Assembly (NCBI GenBank): GCA_963777625.1
Contig: CAVZRO010000013.1
Span: 1 to 64,000, forward strand
Reading direction: 5' to 3'
Source of the DNA: DATDIC01 sp963777625
Lineage (GTDB): Bacteria > Pseudomonadota > Alphaproteobacteria > Acetobacterales > Acetobacteraceae
Length of the DNA stretch: 64,000 nucleotides
The notes below the pieces were generated by a model that ran no database searches, was not told the origin of the DNA, and saw nothing but the letters and a program-made list of their open reading frames with translations. A program made the translations under genes and the position numbers. Shown here piece by piece: positions 26,912 to 34,387 of the stretch (position 1 is its first letter; the number at the start of each line of letters is the position of its first letter).

Positions 26912-27210
26912 ATGACCGGCTGTATTTTATCTCGGGCTGCAAGGAGGCCATCAGCGAAATTTGGGATTACAGCGCCCGAAATTGGGGCGCGGACCAGGCG
27001 GATGGATACATTCACGCGATCCGGGATGCCTGTGAGGCCCTGGCCGATGGCAGCAAGCGGGGTCGGGTCATTGACGATATTCGCCCAGGGTACAGGAAGC
27101 TGGCGGTCCAGTCGCATTTCCTGTTCTACCGCATCACTGATGCCGGACTGATTGACGTCGTGCGCATTCTGCATCAACGAATGGACATATCCGCGCACTT
27201 GAGAGAATAG
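26912..27210 (+). pseudogene. parE: ParE-type toxin (RelE/ParE family), one frameshift
   Basis: ParE toxins inhibit DNA gyrase. The start MTGCILSRAAR (ATG at 26912) is in one frame. The rest, AISEIWDYSARNWGADQADG, then IRDACEALADGSKRG, then DDIRPGYRKLAV, HFLFYRITDAGLIDVVRILH and a TAG at 27208-27210, is in another. One missing base around 26945-26950 explains it. The repaired protein is about 99 aa, the normal ParE size. It lies 23 bp after parD. Whether decayed or mis-sequenced, the pair is as read non-functional. Confidence 0.78.
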
Positions 27211-27387
27211 CACAGCCGGTGGTTTCCCCCGACGCTCGACGATCAAGTTTCGGCGCGAATTGTCTTCTCGCAACAGGATAACAGGAGGTAGGCGACCGCG
27301 GGTCTGCCTCGGCCGCCTTTCCATACTACGCAACTTTATGCGACAGAGTGCCGCCCAAAACTGATTTTGGCAGCATGCACCTGCGCG

Positions 27388-27687
27388 TCAGTTCTCCGAC
27401 TCCCACACCTTGCGGAACGTGCCCGTGGTGGGGACGCGGAGCCGAAACCAGTCCATCGCCCCAACGGCTCGCTGCTCCTCCGAGACTGTTCGGTCATCGC
27501 GCAGCACAACTCCGGCCCCCGGCATACTGTTTCCTGGTTGACAACAATGCAGTTCAGCGGTGGAATATTATTGACGCTTGCAATAGTATCCGACGATACC
27601 CAATTGGCGGCCGAGCGTATGCCCAGCCTGTCGGTCGTCGTAGCCCATGAGTGTCGCCAGCTCGCCGTATGTCATCGTCCTGGTCAT
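27388..27687 (-). pseudogene. Small conserved protein of unknown function, two frameshifts
   Basis: On the minus strand, joining frames gives a coherent protein of about 98 aa: start MTRTMTYGELATLMGYDDR, then QAGHTLGRQLGIVGYYCK, then NNIPPLNCIVVNQETG, then MPGAGVVLRDDRTVSEEQR, and the end MDWFRLRVPTTGTFRKVWES with TGA at 27388-27390. Joins are needed near 27580 (before NNIPP) and near 27540 (after NQET). Composition and phrase structure look like a real conserved protein, but I cannot name the family. A relation to small alkyltransferase-like folds is only a guess. Confidence 0.55.
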
Positions 27688-27821
27688 CCCCCGCTCTGCG
27701 TGTCATTACAAAGGCAACTAATATCAGCCAAATCTGCGCGGCTTGGACGTGAATCCGATCTCCTTTTCGAAAGGGCTTTATCGCAGGAATTTCGATGTCT
27801 CTCATATTACCATTTCCTCAA

Positions 27822-27860
27822 ATTGTGCCGAATTGCACAATGCGTGCCGAATTGCGCGCA
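27822..27860. promoter_or_regulatory. Tandem operator: two adjoining copies of an IR with identical CGAATT spacer
   Basis: Copy 1 is ATTGTGC-CGAATT-GCACAAT (27822-27841), a perfect 7-bp inverted repeat. Copy 2 is TGCGTGC-CGAATT-GCGCGCA (27841-27860), 6 of 7 matched. The core GTGCCGAATTGC repeats exactly with a 19-bp period. It lies about 117 bp before the SDR start in an otherwise AT-rich promoter-like stretch. It probably binds two repressor dimers side by side; which regulator is unknown. Confidence 0.6.
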
Positions 27861-27976
27861 TCGCAGCGAAAATGCAAGCAAATTTTCCAGCCGAACCTCC
27901 GAGACACAGCCGGTTCACAACCTCTCGCCACCCGCTTAACGTCGGGCCAGATCGCAGTTCGGAGGGGAAACGCTCG

Positions 27977-28891
27977 ATGTCAGGGATGTTGGACGGCAAG
28001 GTCGCGGTGGTCACCGGTTCCGGCGGCGGCATCGGCCGTGAGATCGCGGTCATGATGGCACTCGCCGGGGCGAAGGTGATCATCAACGATGTCGGCGCCT
28101 CGCTCTCCGGCGAAGGTCAGTCCGCCAGTCCGGCCCAGCAGACCAAGCAGATTATCGAGCAGCGCGGCGGGCGGGCCGAGATCAGCACAGACTCGGTAGC
28201 GGAGTGGGGCTCGGCGCAGAAGATCGTGCAGGCCGCGCTGGATCATTTCGGCCGCATCGATGTGGTGGTGAACAATGCCGGCATCCTGCGCGACGTGATC
28301 TTTCACAAGATGTCCGCGGATGACTGGCTGTCGGTGATCGGGGTGCACCTGAACGGCAGCTTCTTCGTCAGCCGTGCCGCCGCCGAGCATTACCGCAAGC
28401 AGGAAAGCGGCGCCTTCGTGCATATCAGCAGCACGTCCGGGCTGATCGGCAATTTCGGGCAGGCCAACTATTCGGCGGCCAAGCTGGGCATCACCGCGCT
28501 GTCCAAGTCGATCGCGCTGGACATGAAGCGCTACAACGTGCGGTCGAACTGCATCGCACCGTTTGCGTGGAGCCGGATGACCAGCTCGATTCCCGCCACC
28601 ACGCCGGAGCAGCAGGCGCGAGTGGCGAAGATCCAGGCCATGACGCCGGACAAGAACGCGCCGATGGCGGTGTTCCTTGCCTCCGATGCGGCGAAGGATG
28701 TCAGCGGCCAGGTGTTCGGCACGCGCATGCACGAGATCATCCTGTTCAGCTCGCCGCGGCCGATCCGCTATGTGCATCGAGACGAAGGGTGGACACCGGA
28801 GGCGATCGCCGAGCACGCATTGCCGGCGCTGAAGCCGTCCTTCATGCCACTCGACCGGTCGGGCGAGGTATTTTCCTGGGACCCGCTGTGA
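27977..28891 (+). CDS. Short-chain dehydrogenase (3-hydroxyacyl-CoA dehydrogenase/17-beta-HSD4-like)
   Basis: 304 aa NAD(P)-dependent SDR. Cofactor motif TGSGGGIG, NNAG at VVVNNAGILRD, catalytic Ser in HISSTSGLIG and YSAAK. The active-site sequence and the long C-terminal extension after the Rossmann fold resemble the dehydrogenase domain of peroxisomal multifunctional enzyme 2, so a beta-oxidation or ketoreductase role is plausible. The ATG at 27977 is preceded by GGAGGGG. The open frame from 27743 has no supporting features. Confidence 0.85.
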   Translation: MSGMLDGKVAVVTGSGGGIGREIAVMMALAGAKVIINDVGASLSGEGQSASPAQQTKQIIEQRGGRAEISTDSVAEWGSAQKIVQAALDHFGRIDVVVNNAGILRDVIFHKMSADDWLSVIGVHLNGSFFVSRAAAEHYRKQESGAFVHISSTSGLIGNFGQANYSAAKLGITALSKSIALDMKRYNVRSNCIAPFAWSRMTSSIPATTPEQQARVAKIQAMTPDKNAPMAVFLASDAAKDVSGQVFGTRMHEIILFSSPRPIRYVHRDEGWTPEAIAEHALPALKPSFMPLDRSGEVFSWDPL

Positions 28892-28927
28892 AACTCCCCT
28901 CCCCTTCCCCGATCGGCGCCCGCAGGC

Positions 28928-29575
28928 GTGCCGGCTGAGGGGCTGCCGGTGTCGTCCCAAGTATTGCTCGACCGGTTCCGTGCCGCGCGGGTGGTGCCTG
29001 TCCTGCGGACCCGCTCGGCCGCGCACGCCGCCACCGCGGTGCAGTGGCTGCGCGACGCCGGTATCACGATTTTCGAAATTACCATGACGATCCCGGATGC
29101 ACCGGCGCTGATCCGCGAACTCGCAGCGGACAAGGGGCTGCTGGTCGGTGCCGGCACAGTGCCGGACCGCCGGACGGCGGAAATCTGCCTTGCCGCCGGC
29201 GCGCGCTTCATCGTCGCCCCGTGGGTGGACGATACGCTGGCGGCTCCCTGTCGCGATGCCGGGGCGGCTTTGATGCTGGGGGCGCTCACACCCAACGAGG
29301 TCCGTGCCGCCCGCCATGCCGGCGCTGACGCGGTGAAGATATTTCCGGCGTCATCCGTCGGCGGCCCGCCGCATATCCGCGCCCTGCGCAGCGTGTTCCC
29401 CGACGTGGCGTTCTGTCCCACCGGCGGCGTCGAGCCCGGCAATGTCGCCGCCTATCTGTCCGCCGGCGCTGCCTTTGTCGGCATCGGTGGCGCGCTGGTC
29501 GATGAGTCCCGCATCGCCGCCGGCGATCGCGCCGCCATCCAGGCCGCCGCGCGCCAGGTGCTGGACGTTCCCTAG
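28928..29575 (+). CDS. eda: KDPG/KHG aldolase (Entner-Doudoroff)
   Basis: Splits 2-keto-3-deoxy-6-phosphogluconate to pyruvate and glyceraldehyde 3-phosphate. The Schiff-base lysine is Lys137 in DAVKIFPAS, the general base Glu50 in FEITMTIP. Further motifs are GAGTV and FCPTGGV. The length, 215 aa, is normal. Two GTG starts are possible (28928 and 28949); the second follows GAGGGG more naturally. The TAG stop overlaps the kinase GTG. Confidence 0.92.
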   Translation: MPAEGLPVSSQVLLDRFRAARVVPVLRTRSAAHAATAVQWLRDAGITIFEITMTIPDAPALIRELAADKGLLVGAGTVPDRRTAEICLAAGARFIVAPWVDDTLAAPCRDAGAALMLGALTPNEVRAARHAGADAVKIFPASSVGGPPHIRALRSVFPDVAFCPTGGVEPGNVAAYLSAGAAFVGIGGALVDESRIAAGDRAAIQAAARQVLDVP

Positions 29576-30501
29576 TGGCTGCCGATCTGCTGTGCATGGG
29601 TGAGCCCATGCTGGAGTTCAACCAGTTGCCGGTGGAACCGGACGGCAGGCGGCTGTTTTTGGAAGGGCATGGCGGCGACACGTCCAACGCCGCCATTGCC
29701 GCCGCCCGGAATGGTGCGAAGGTCGGCTATATCACCAAGCTCGGCCTCGACCTGGCCGGGGACAGCTTCATGGGCCTGTGGGCGCGGGAAGGTGTTGACG
29801 CGTCCACCGTGGCGCGCACCGAGCGGAATCTGACTGGAGTTTATTTCGTATTTCACGGGCCGCGGGGACACTCGTTCCTGCATTACCGCCAGAACTCCGC
29901 GCCGTCGGCCTACACTGTCGATGACCTCCCGCGAGATGCCCTGCGGCAGGCGCGGATGTTCTTCGTGTCCGGGATCAGCCAGGGAATTTCGACCACCGCC
30001 GCCGACGCGGTGTTCGCCGCGATCGAGCTGGTCAAGCAGGCTGGCGGCCAGGTTGCGTATGATACGAATTACCGGCCGCGTCTGTGGCCGCCGGCACGCG
30101 CCCGCTCGGTGATGAATGCCGCCATCGCCATGGCGGATTTTGTGCTTCCCGGAACCGACGACGCGCTGGCGATGCTGGATCTCACCGATCCCGACGCGAT
30201 CCTGGACTATTACCTGCGGCTGGGACCGAAAGTCGCCGTGCTGCGCATGGGGGATGCGGGCGCCTATTTCGCCACCCCGGATCGACGGGTCCGGCTTTCC
30301 GCGCATCAGGTGAAGGCGGTCGATGCCACCGGTGCGGGTGATACGTTCTGCGGCAGCTTCCTGGCCCGCATCCTTGGTGGCGATGATCCGGAGCGGGCGG
30401 CACATTACGCCAATGTCGCCGCCGCGCTGAAATGCACCGGCTACGGTGCCGTCGCGCCAATCCCCCGCCCCGAGCAGGTGATGGCGGCGATGGGGATGTG
30501 A
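29575..30501 (+). CDS. kdgK: 2-keto-3-deoxygluconate kinase (PfkB family)
   Basis: Phosphorylates KDG to KDPG, feeding the aldolase encoded just upstream. PfkB signature 1 is GGDTSNAAIAAARNGAKVGY near residue 38, and signature 2 with the catalytic Asp is DATGAGDTFCGSF near residue 255. 308 aa. It starts at GTG 29575, sharing a base with the aldolase stop (TAGTG), so the pair is coupled. The neighbouring pair supports KDG rather than another sugar. Confidence 0.88.
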   Translation: MAADLLCMGEPMLEFNQLPVEPDGRRLFLEGHGGDTSNAAIAAARNGAKVGYITKLGLDLAGDSFMGLWAREGVDASTVARTERNLTGVYFVFHGPRGHSFLHYRQNSAPSAYTVDDLPRDALRQARMFFVSGISQGISTTAADAVFAAIELVKQAGGQVAYDTNYRPRLWPPARARSVMNAAIAMADFVLPGTDDALAMLDLTDPDAILDYYLRLGPKVAVLRMGDAGAYFATPDRRVRLSAHQVKAVDATGAGDTFCGSFLARILGGDDPERAAHYANVAAALKCTGYGAVAPIPRPEQVMAAMGM

Positions 30502-30514
30502 TGCCTTGTTCCAT

Positions 30515-31117
30515 TTATCGCGATGTCAGCGTCTCGCTCACTTCGTTCGATCCTGCCCAGATCATCCGCACCGCCACGAACACGACGATCAGCAGACCCG
30601 CCCAGGCGATCCAGCGCTGCCGCTGCACCAGCCGAGCCAGCAACTCGGCGGCCACGCCCATGAGCGCGACGGAGAACAGCAATCCGGTAATCAGCACCCA
30701 CGGGGTATCCGCCGCTGCCCCGGCGACTGCCAGCACGTTGTCGAGGCTCATGGAGACGTCGGCCAGAATGATCTGCAGCATCGCCTGCGTCAGCGTCTTG
30801 CGGGGTGCGGATGTCGTATCGCCGGCCGGCGGTCGATGCCGCAACTCGCGATACATTTTCCACGCCACCCATATCAGCAGCAGGCCGCCCGCCAGCGTCA
30901 GGCCCAGGATCTTCAGCAGGTTGAGCGCGACCAGCCCGAAGCCGATGCGGATTACCGTCGCCCCGCCGATCCCCGTCAGGATGGCAATGCGCCGTTGCTG
31001 CGGCGGCAGATCGGCGACTGCCAGCCCGACCACGACGGCATTGTCGCCGGCCAGCGCGATATCGATCAGAATCACCTGGGCCAGCGCGCCGAGGTCATGA
31101 ATGAGCCAATCCGACAT
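30515..31117 (-). CDS. TerC/YjbE family integral membrane protein (putative metal ion exporter)
   Basis: 200 aa with six or seven membrane helices. TerC landmarks are the intramembrane acidic pairs LIDIALAGDNAVVVG and LADVSMSLDNVLAVAG. TerC-family proteins are linked to manganese efflux or metal loading of exported proteins. It lies convergent to the sugar kinase. The 60-bp leader was checked for a manganese riboswitch and none is convincing. Confidence 0.88.
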   Translation of the reverse strand: MSDWLIHDLGALAQVILIDIALAGDNAVVVGLAVADLPPQQRRIAILTGIGGATVIRIGFGLVALNLLKILGLTLAGGLLLIWVAWKMYRELRHRPPAGDTTSAPRKTLTQAMLQIILADVSMSLDNVLAVAGAAADTPWVLITGLLFSVALMGVAAELLARLVQRQRWIAWAGLLIVVFVAVRMIWAGSNEVSETLTSR

Positions 31118-31177
31118 GCGCCCCGGTCTCGCGTGGTTGGACAGCAGCGCCGTTGGCCGGGCGCGAGCGTCTACAGT

Positions 31178-32032
31178 CTAATTTAGGGCGATCGTCTCAC
31201 GCTGGAAGAGCCCCGGCGTGAACCCGCGGGCGCGCCTGAAAAGGCGACAGAAGTGACTCTGGTCGGCGAAGCCGGCGGACGCGGCGGCGAACGCGAGCGT
31301 CGCGCCGCGCTCGATCAGGCGGCAGGCCAGACGGACCCGGCGATCCCGCACATAGGCGGTGGGCGTGAGCCCAGCCACCTGCTTGAAGTCGCGGATGACC
31401 TGGAAGCGGGTCACACCGGTGGCGCGGGCGAAGCCGTCCAGCGCGAACTCGCCCGTGGGGTCGTTCTCGACCATTTCCTGGTAGACAGCGAACCGCCGGG
31501 CCGAACCGGACTGCATCAGTAGCCGCACACTGCGGCACCCGTCTGCGTGACCAAGGATCAGGCGGCGAAGCGCCAGGAGCATGGTTTCCTCGGCGCTTTC
31601 GGCGTCGCCTTGCTCGGCGGTTGCATGCGCGGATGCCAACCGCCAGGCCAGCAGCGGATCATGGAGCCGCGCCGGCGGAAACAGCGGGGTCGCGTTCAGT
31701 CCAAGCTCGCGGGCGGTGTCCTCCATCAGTGCGACGGTCGGGTAAAAAGTGCGATAGGTCCACCCCGCTTCGCAGCCCGCCTCGCCGTCGTGGACCTCCT
31801 CCGGGTTCACCACCAGGACGGTGCCGGTGGGAACTTCCTCGCGCCGACGCCCGATGCGCACCCGCTCGCAGCCTTGGGTGACAAGGGCGATGACGTAGGT
31901 CGGATGGGTATGCAGATCGTAGCGGTGACGCCGAAACCGAGCCTTCAGCATCGCCATGTCGCGGAAGTGAGGGTGATACCGGAAGGCCGCCTGTTCGCGC
32001 TCCGCCAATACGGGCCGGTCAATCCCGTTCAA
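31178..32032 (-). CDS. AraC family transcriptional regulator
   Basis: N-terminal cupin-like sensing domain (LHTHPTYVIALVTQG, VPTGTVLVVNPEEVHDG) and C-terminal double HTH (FARATGVTRFQVIRDFKQVA, then AAASAGFADQSHFCRLFRRA). I place the start at TTG 32032 because AGGAGG lies five bases upstream. Earlier starts (ATG 32110) leave no room for promoters between this gene and the divergent amidohydrolase gene, whereas this start leaves 83 bp. It probably regulates that divergent gene (inference). Confidence 0.85.
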   Translation of the reverse strand: MNGIDRPVLAEREQAAFRYHPHFRDMAMLKARFRRHRYDLHTHPTYVIALVTQGCERVRIGRRREEVPTGTVLVVNPEEVHDGEAGCEAGWTYRTFYPTVALMEDTARELGLNATPLFPPARLHDPLLAWRLASAHATAEQGDAESAEETMLLALRRLILGHADGCRSVRLLMQSGSARRFAVYQEMVENDPTGEFALDGFARATGVTRFQVIRDFKQVAGLTPTAYVRDRRVRLACRLIERGATLAFAAASAGFADQSHFCRLFRRARGFTPGLFQRETIALN

Positions 32033-32115
32033 GACAGCCTCCTGCGCAGTCGGATAGCTCGGTGCCCTCAGGCGCCGCGCGTCTGCCTTATCACATCGGC
32101 CGGGGGACATGACCA

Positions 32116-33381
32116 ATGCCGGATAACGAGGCTGTCATGCTGCACAACGATCCTGTCGCGGCGAGCGCGCCGGAGGTCGTCGCCTGGCGCCACGCCATTC
32201 ACGCCAACCCGGAATTAGGTTTCCAGGAGCGGCAGACGGCGGCGTTCGTGGCGGAGAAGCTGCGCGCCTTCGGGATCGAGGTCCACGAGGGCATTGCCGG
32301 GACCGGCGTCGTCGGGGTGCTACGGAGAGGCCGGGGCACTCGAAGCATCGGCTTGCGGGCGGAACTGGACGCGTTGCCAATCCGTGAGAGGGCGGATGTG
32401 CCGTACGCCTCCAGGAACCCTGGCGTGATGCACGCCTGTGGTCACGACGGCCACACGGCGATGCTGCTGGGCGCGGCCAGGATCCTCAGCGAGCGGCGCG
32501 ACTTCGACGGCAGTGTCCACTTCATCTTCCAGCCGGCCGAGGAGAACGAAGGAGGCAGCATGCGCATGATCGAAGCCGGACTGTTCGACCGCTTCCCCGT
32601 GGAGGCGGTCTATTCCGTCCACAATTGGCCGGGCGTGCCGTTTGGCGAGATCCACACCCGTGTCGGCCCGATGATGGCGGCAGTCGATACGTTCGAGCTG
32701 CGCTTCACCGGCACCGGCGCACATGCGGCCATGCCGCATCTCGGCGACGATCCGATCCTGGCAGCCGGGGAGTTCGTCGGCTCCGTGCAGCGGGTGGTCA
32801 GTCGCTTCGTTGACCCGCAAATCCCTCTGGTCGTCAGCATCACCCAGTTTCACGGAGGCAATGTCGGCAACGTGGTGCCGGGCGAGGTCTGGCTTCAGGG
32901 CACCTGCCGTTTCCTTGCGTCCGGCCTGTCTGATCATCTCGAGCGCCGCATCCGGGAGATCGCGACCGGTGTTGCGGCAGCGCACGGCGTCACTGCTGCA
33001 CTCGACTATCGGGTCGGCTATCCGCCGGTCGTCAACACCGCGGACGCTGTCGAGCGTGCGGGCGAAGCCGCGGCGGCGGCGGTCGGGCGGGACAAGGTGA
33101 TGACTGACTTCGCACCGAGCCTGGGCTGCGAGGATTTCGCCTACATGGTGCAGGCCGCCGGGGGTGCGTATGCCTGGATCGGCGCCGGCAAGGTCGGCCC
33201 GGGCGAGGGACTGCATGGCGACCGTTACGTGTTCAACGATGGGATCGTGCCCATCGTCCTGCGATACTGGGTAAATCTGGTTGAGCAGACCCTGCCGGCG
33301 GCCAGTAGTGTCAAAAGGTTGAGAGCGCGACAGGCGGGTGAGCGCGGCGAAATTGCACGACGTAATCCGGTTCCGACTTGA
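32116..33381 (+). CDS. M20D amidohydrolase (hippurate/N-acyl amino acid hydrolase family)
   Basis: Zinc/manganese-dependent amidase, 421 aa as read. Motifs in order: WRHAIHANPELGFQE, GLRAELDALPI, HACGHDGHTAMLLGAA (metal Cys and His), FQPAEENEGGSMRMIEAG (catalytic Glu) and GCEDFAYM near the C-terminus. The family normally ends soon after the RYWVNLVEQTLPA block. The extra 27 residues run 71 bp into the oppositely oriented restriction endonuclease gene. That suggests the original end was replaced when the restriction-modification island arrived. Confidence 0.9.
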   Translation: MPDNEAVMLHNDPVAASAPEVVAWRHAIHANPELGFQERQTAAFVAEKLRAFGIEVHEGIAGTGVVGVLRRGRGTRSIGLRAELDALPIRERADVPYASRNPGVMHACGHDGHTAMLLGAARILSERRDFDGSVHFIFQPAEENEGGSMRMIEAGLFDRFPVEAVYSVHNWPGVPFGEIHTRVGPMMAAVDTFELRFTGTGAHAAMPHLGDDPILAAGEFVGSVQRVVSRFVDPQIPLVVSITQFHGGNVGNVVPGEVWLQGTCRFLASGLSDHLERRIREIATGVAAAHGVTAALDYRVGYPPVVNTADAVERAGEAAAAAVGRDKVMTDFAPSLGCEDFAYMVQAAGGAYAWIGAGKVGPGEGLHGDRYVFNDGIVPIVLRYWVNLVEQTLPAASSVKRLRARQAGERGEIARRNPVPT

Positions 33382-34387
33382 ACCAGGCAAATGTATCCCA
33401 GGCAAGCTCGCGCATCGCCTTTGCAACCGGCCGGGCGCCTCGGTCCGCATAGGCCGTTACAAACAGGGCGTCACCTGGCTGGTAGCCGACCGGGCTTTCG
33501 CTTAGCAATTTCAGGAACTGCTGTTTTCGCTGTTCCGTAATCGCGCCATCCGTGGACACCACCTCGACAAACACGAGCTTGAGCTTCGGAGGAGACATAT
33601 CGACCAGGATCACGTCGGGTAGAAGTGTGGCCACATCCAACGTGATCTTGAGGACGTCGTTCAGCTTGTCGTCGCTGAAAATCTTCTTGGTGGAATCACT
33701 CATCCAGACCAGGGCCGGTTGCTTGAGAAAGCGGCGCGAAAACTCTTCCACGACCGCCTTGGTGATCTCGGGACTCTCACCGAACGGCAGCACGGTTGCT
33801 CCACCCTGGGGGTGATTGACGGTAACGATGTTGCCGCCCAGGGAGGTTGCCAAGGCCGCTCGTGCGCGCGCCGCGGCGTCAAGGTATGTCGCTTGCCACC
33901 CGTTGACGGCAATCGTCAGCGCATGACCGGTTAGCGCGGGGTCCAGCAGGGCGGCGAAGTCGGGATGCAGTGCATAGCGTCCCTTGCTCGACGTTGTATC
34001 CACGTCGGTGCGCTTCACCATTGCATTCAGTGGAATCAGCCCTTGTCGGACGCCTTCGTCTCGGCCAGCTTCGCGGCTGTTATCGGCATACCAGGAGTCG
34101 CCGGACGACTTCGGAACTTTCCGGTAATAGGATAGCCGCGTCGTCTCGTCCGTAACGCCGGCAAGCGCATCACGCATCCGATAAAGATGACGCGGGGCCA
34201 GCCATCGCATGCTCGGATCAGCGGCGTCCTCTTGGCCGCTGGCGATCGCTCCCACGTACAGCGCGCAAAACACTAATTTCGCGGTAATCGGCTTGATGAT
34301 GTGTTCCCGGGATGGAATGCCGTCCGGAAATATCTGGCGCAGGCGTTGGCGTATTCCATTGACCGACAGAAGCGGCGGAAAGTTCAT
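33311..34387 (-). CDS. BsuBI/PstI family type II restriction endonuclease
   Basis: About 358 aa from the ATG at 34387. The family's helical N-terminal domain begins LRQIFPDGIPSREHIIKPIT. The catalytic PD-(D/E)XK-like core is near the C-terminus: LPDVILVDMSPPKLKLVFVE followed by VVSTDGAITEQRKQQF. This family cuts CTGCAG in the type members; the specificity here cannot be read. The gene overlaps the tail of the methyltransferase frame by 170 bp. An upstream ATG (34402) is an alternative start. Confidence 0.82.
   Translation of the reverse strand: MNFPPLLSVNGIRQRLRQIFPDGIPSREHIIKPITAKLVFCALYVGAIASGQEDAADPSMRWLAPRHLYRMRDALAGVTDETTRLSYYRKVPKSSGDSWYADNSREAGRDEGVRQGLIPLNAMVKRTDVDTTSSKGRYALHPDFAALLDPALTGHALTIAVNGWQATYLDAAARARAALATSLGGNIVTVNHPQGGATVLPFGESPEITKAVVEEFSRRFLKQPALVWMSDSTKKIFSDDKLNDVLKITLDVATLLPDVILVDMSPPKLKLVFVEVVSTDGAITEQRKQQFLKLLSESPVGYQPGDALFVTAYADRGARPVAKAMRELAWDTFAWFKSEPDYVVQFRRAHPPVALSTF

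Noticed and set aside
31118..31180. Manganese (yybP-ykoY) riboswitch before the TerC-like gene
   Set aside because: A GAGACC-like piece occurs near the start codon, but the leader is only about 60 nt and the rest of the consensus is missing.
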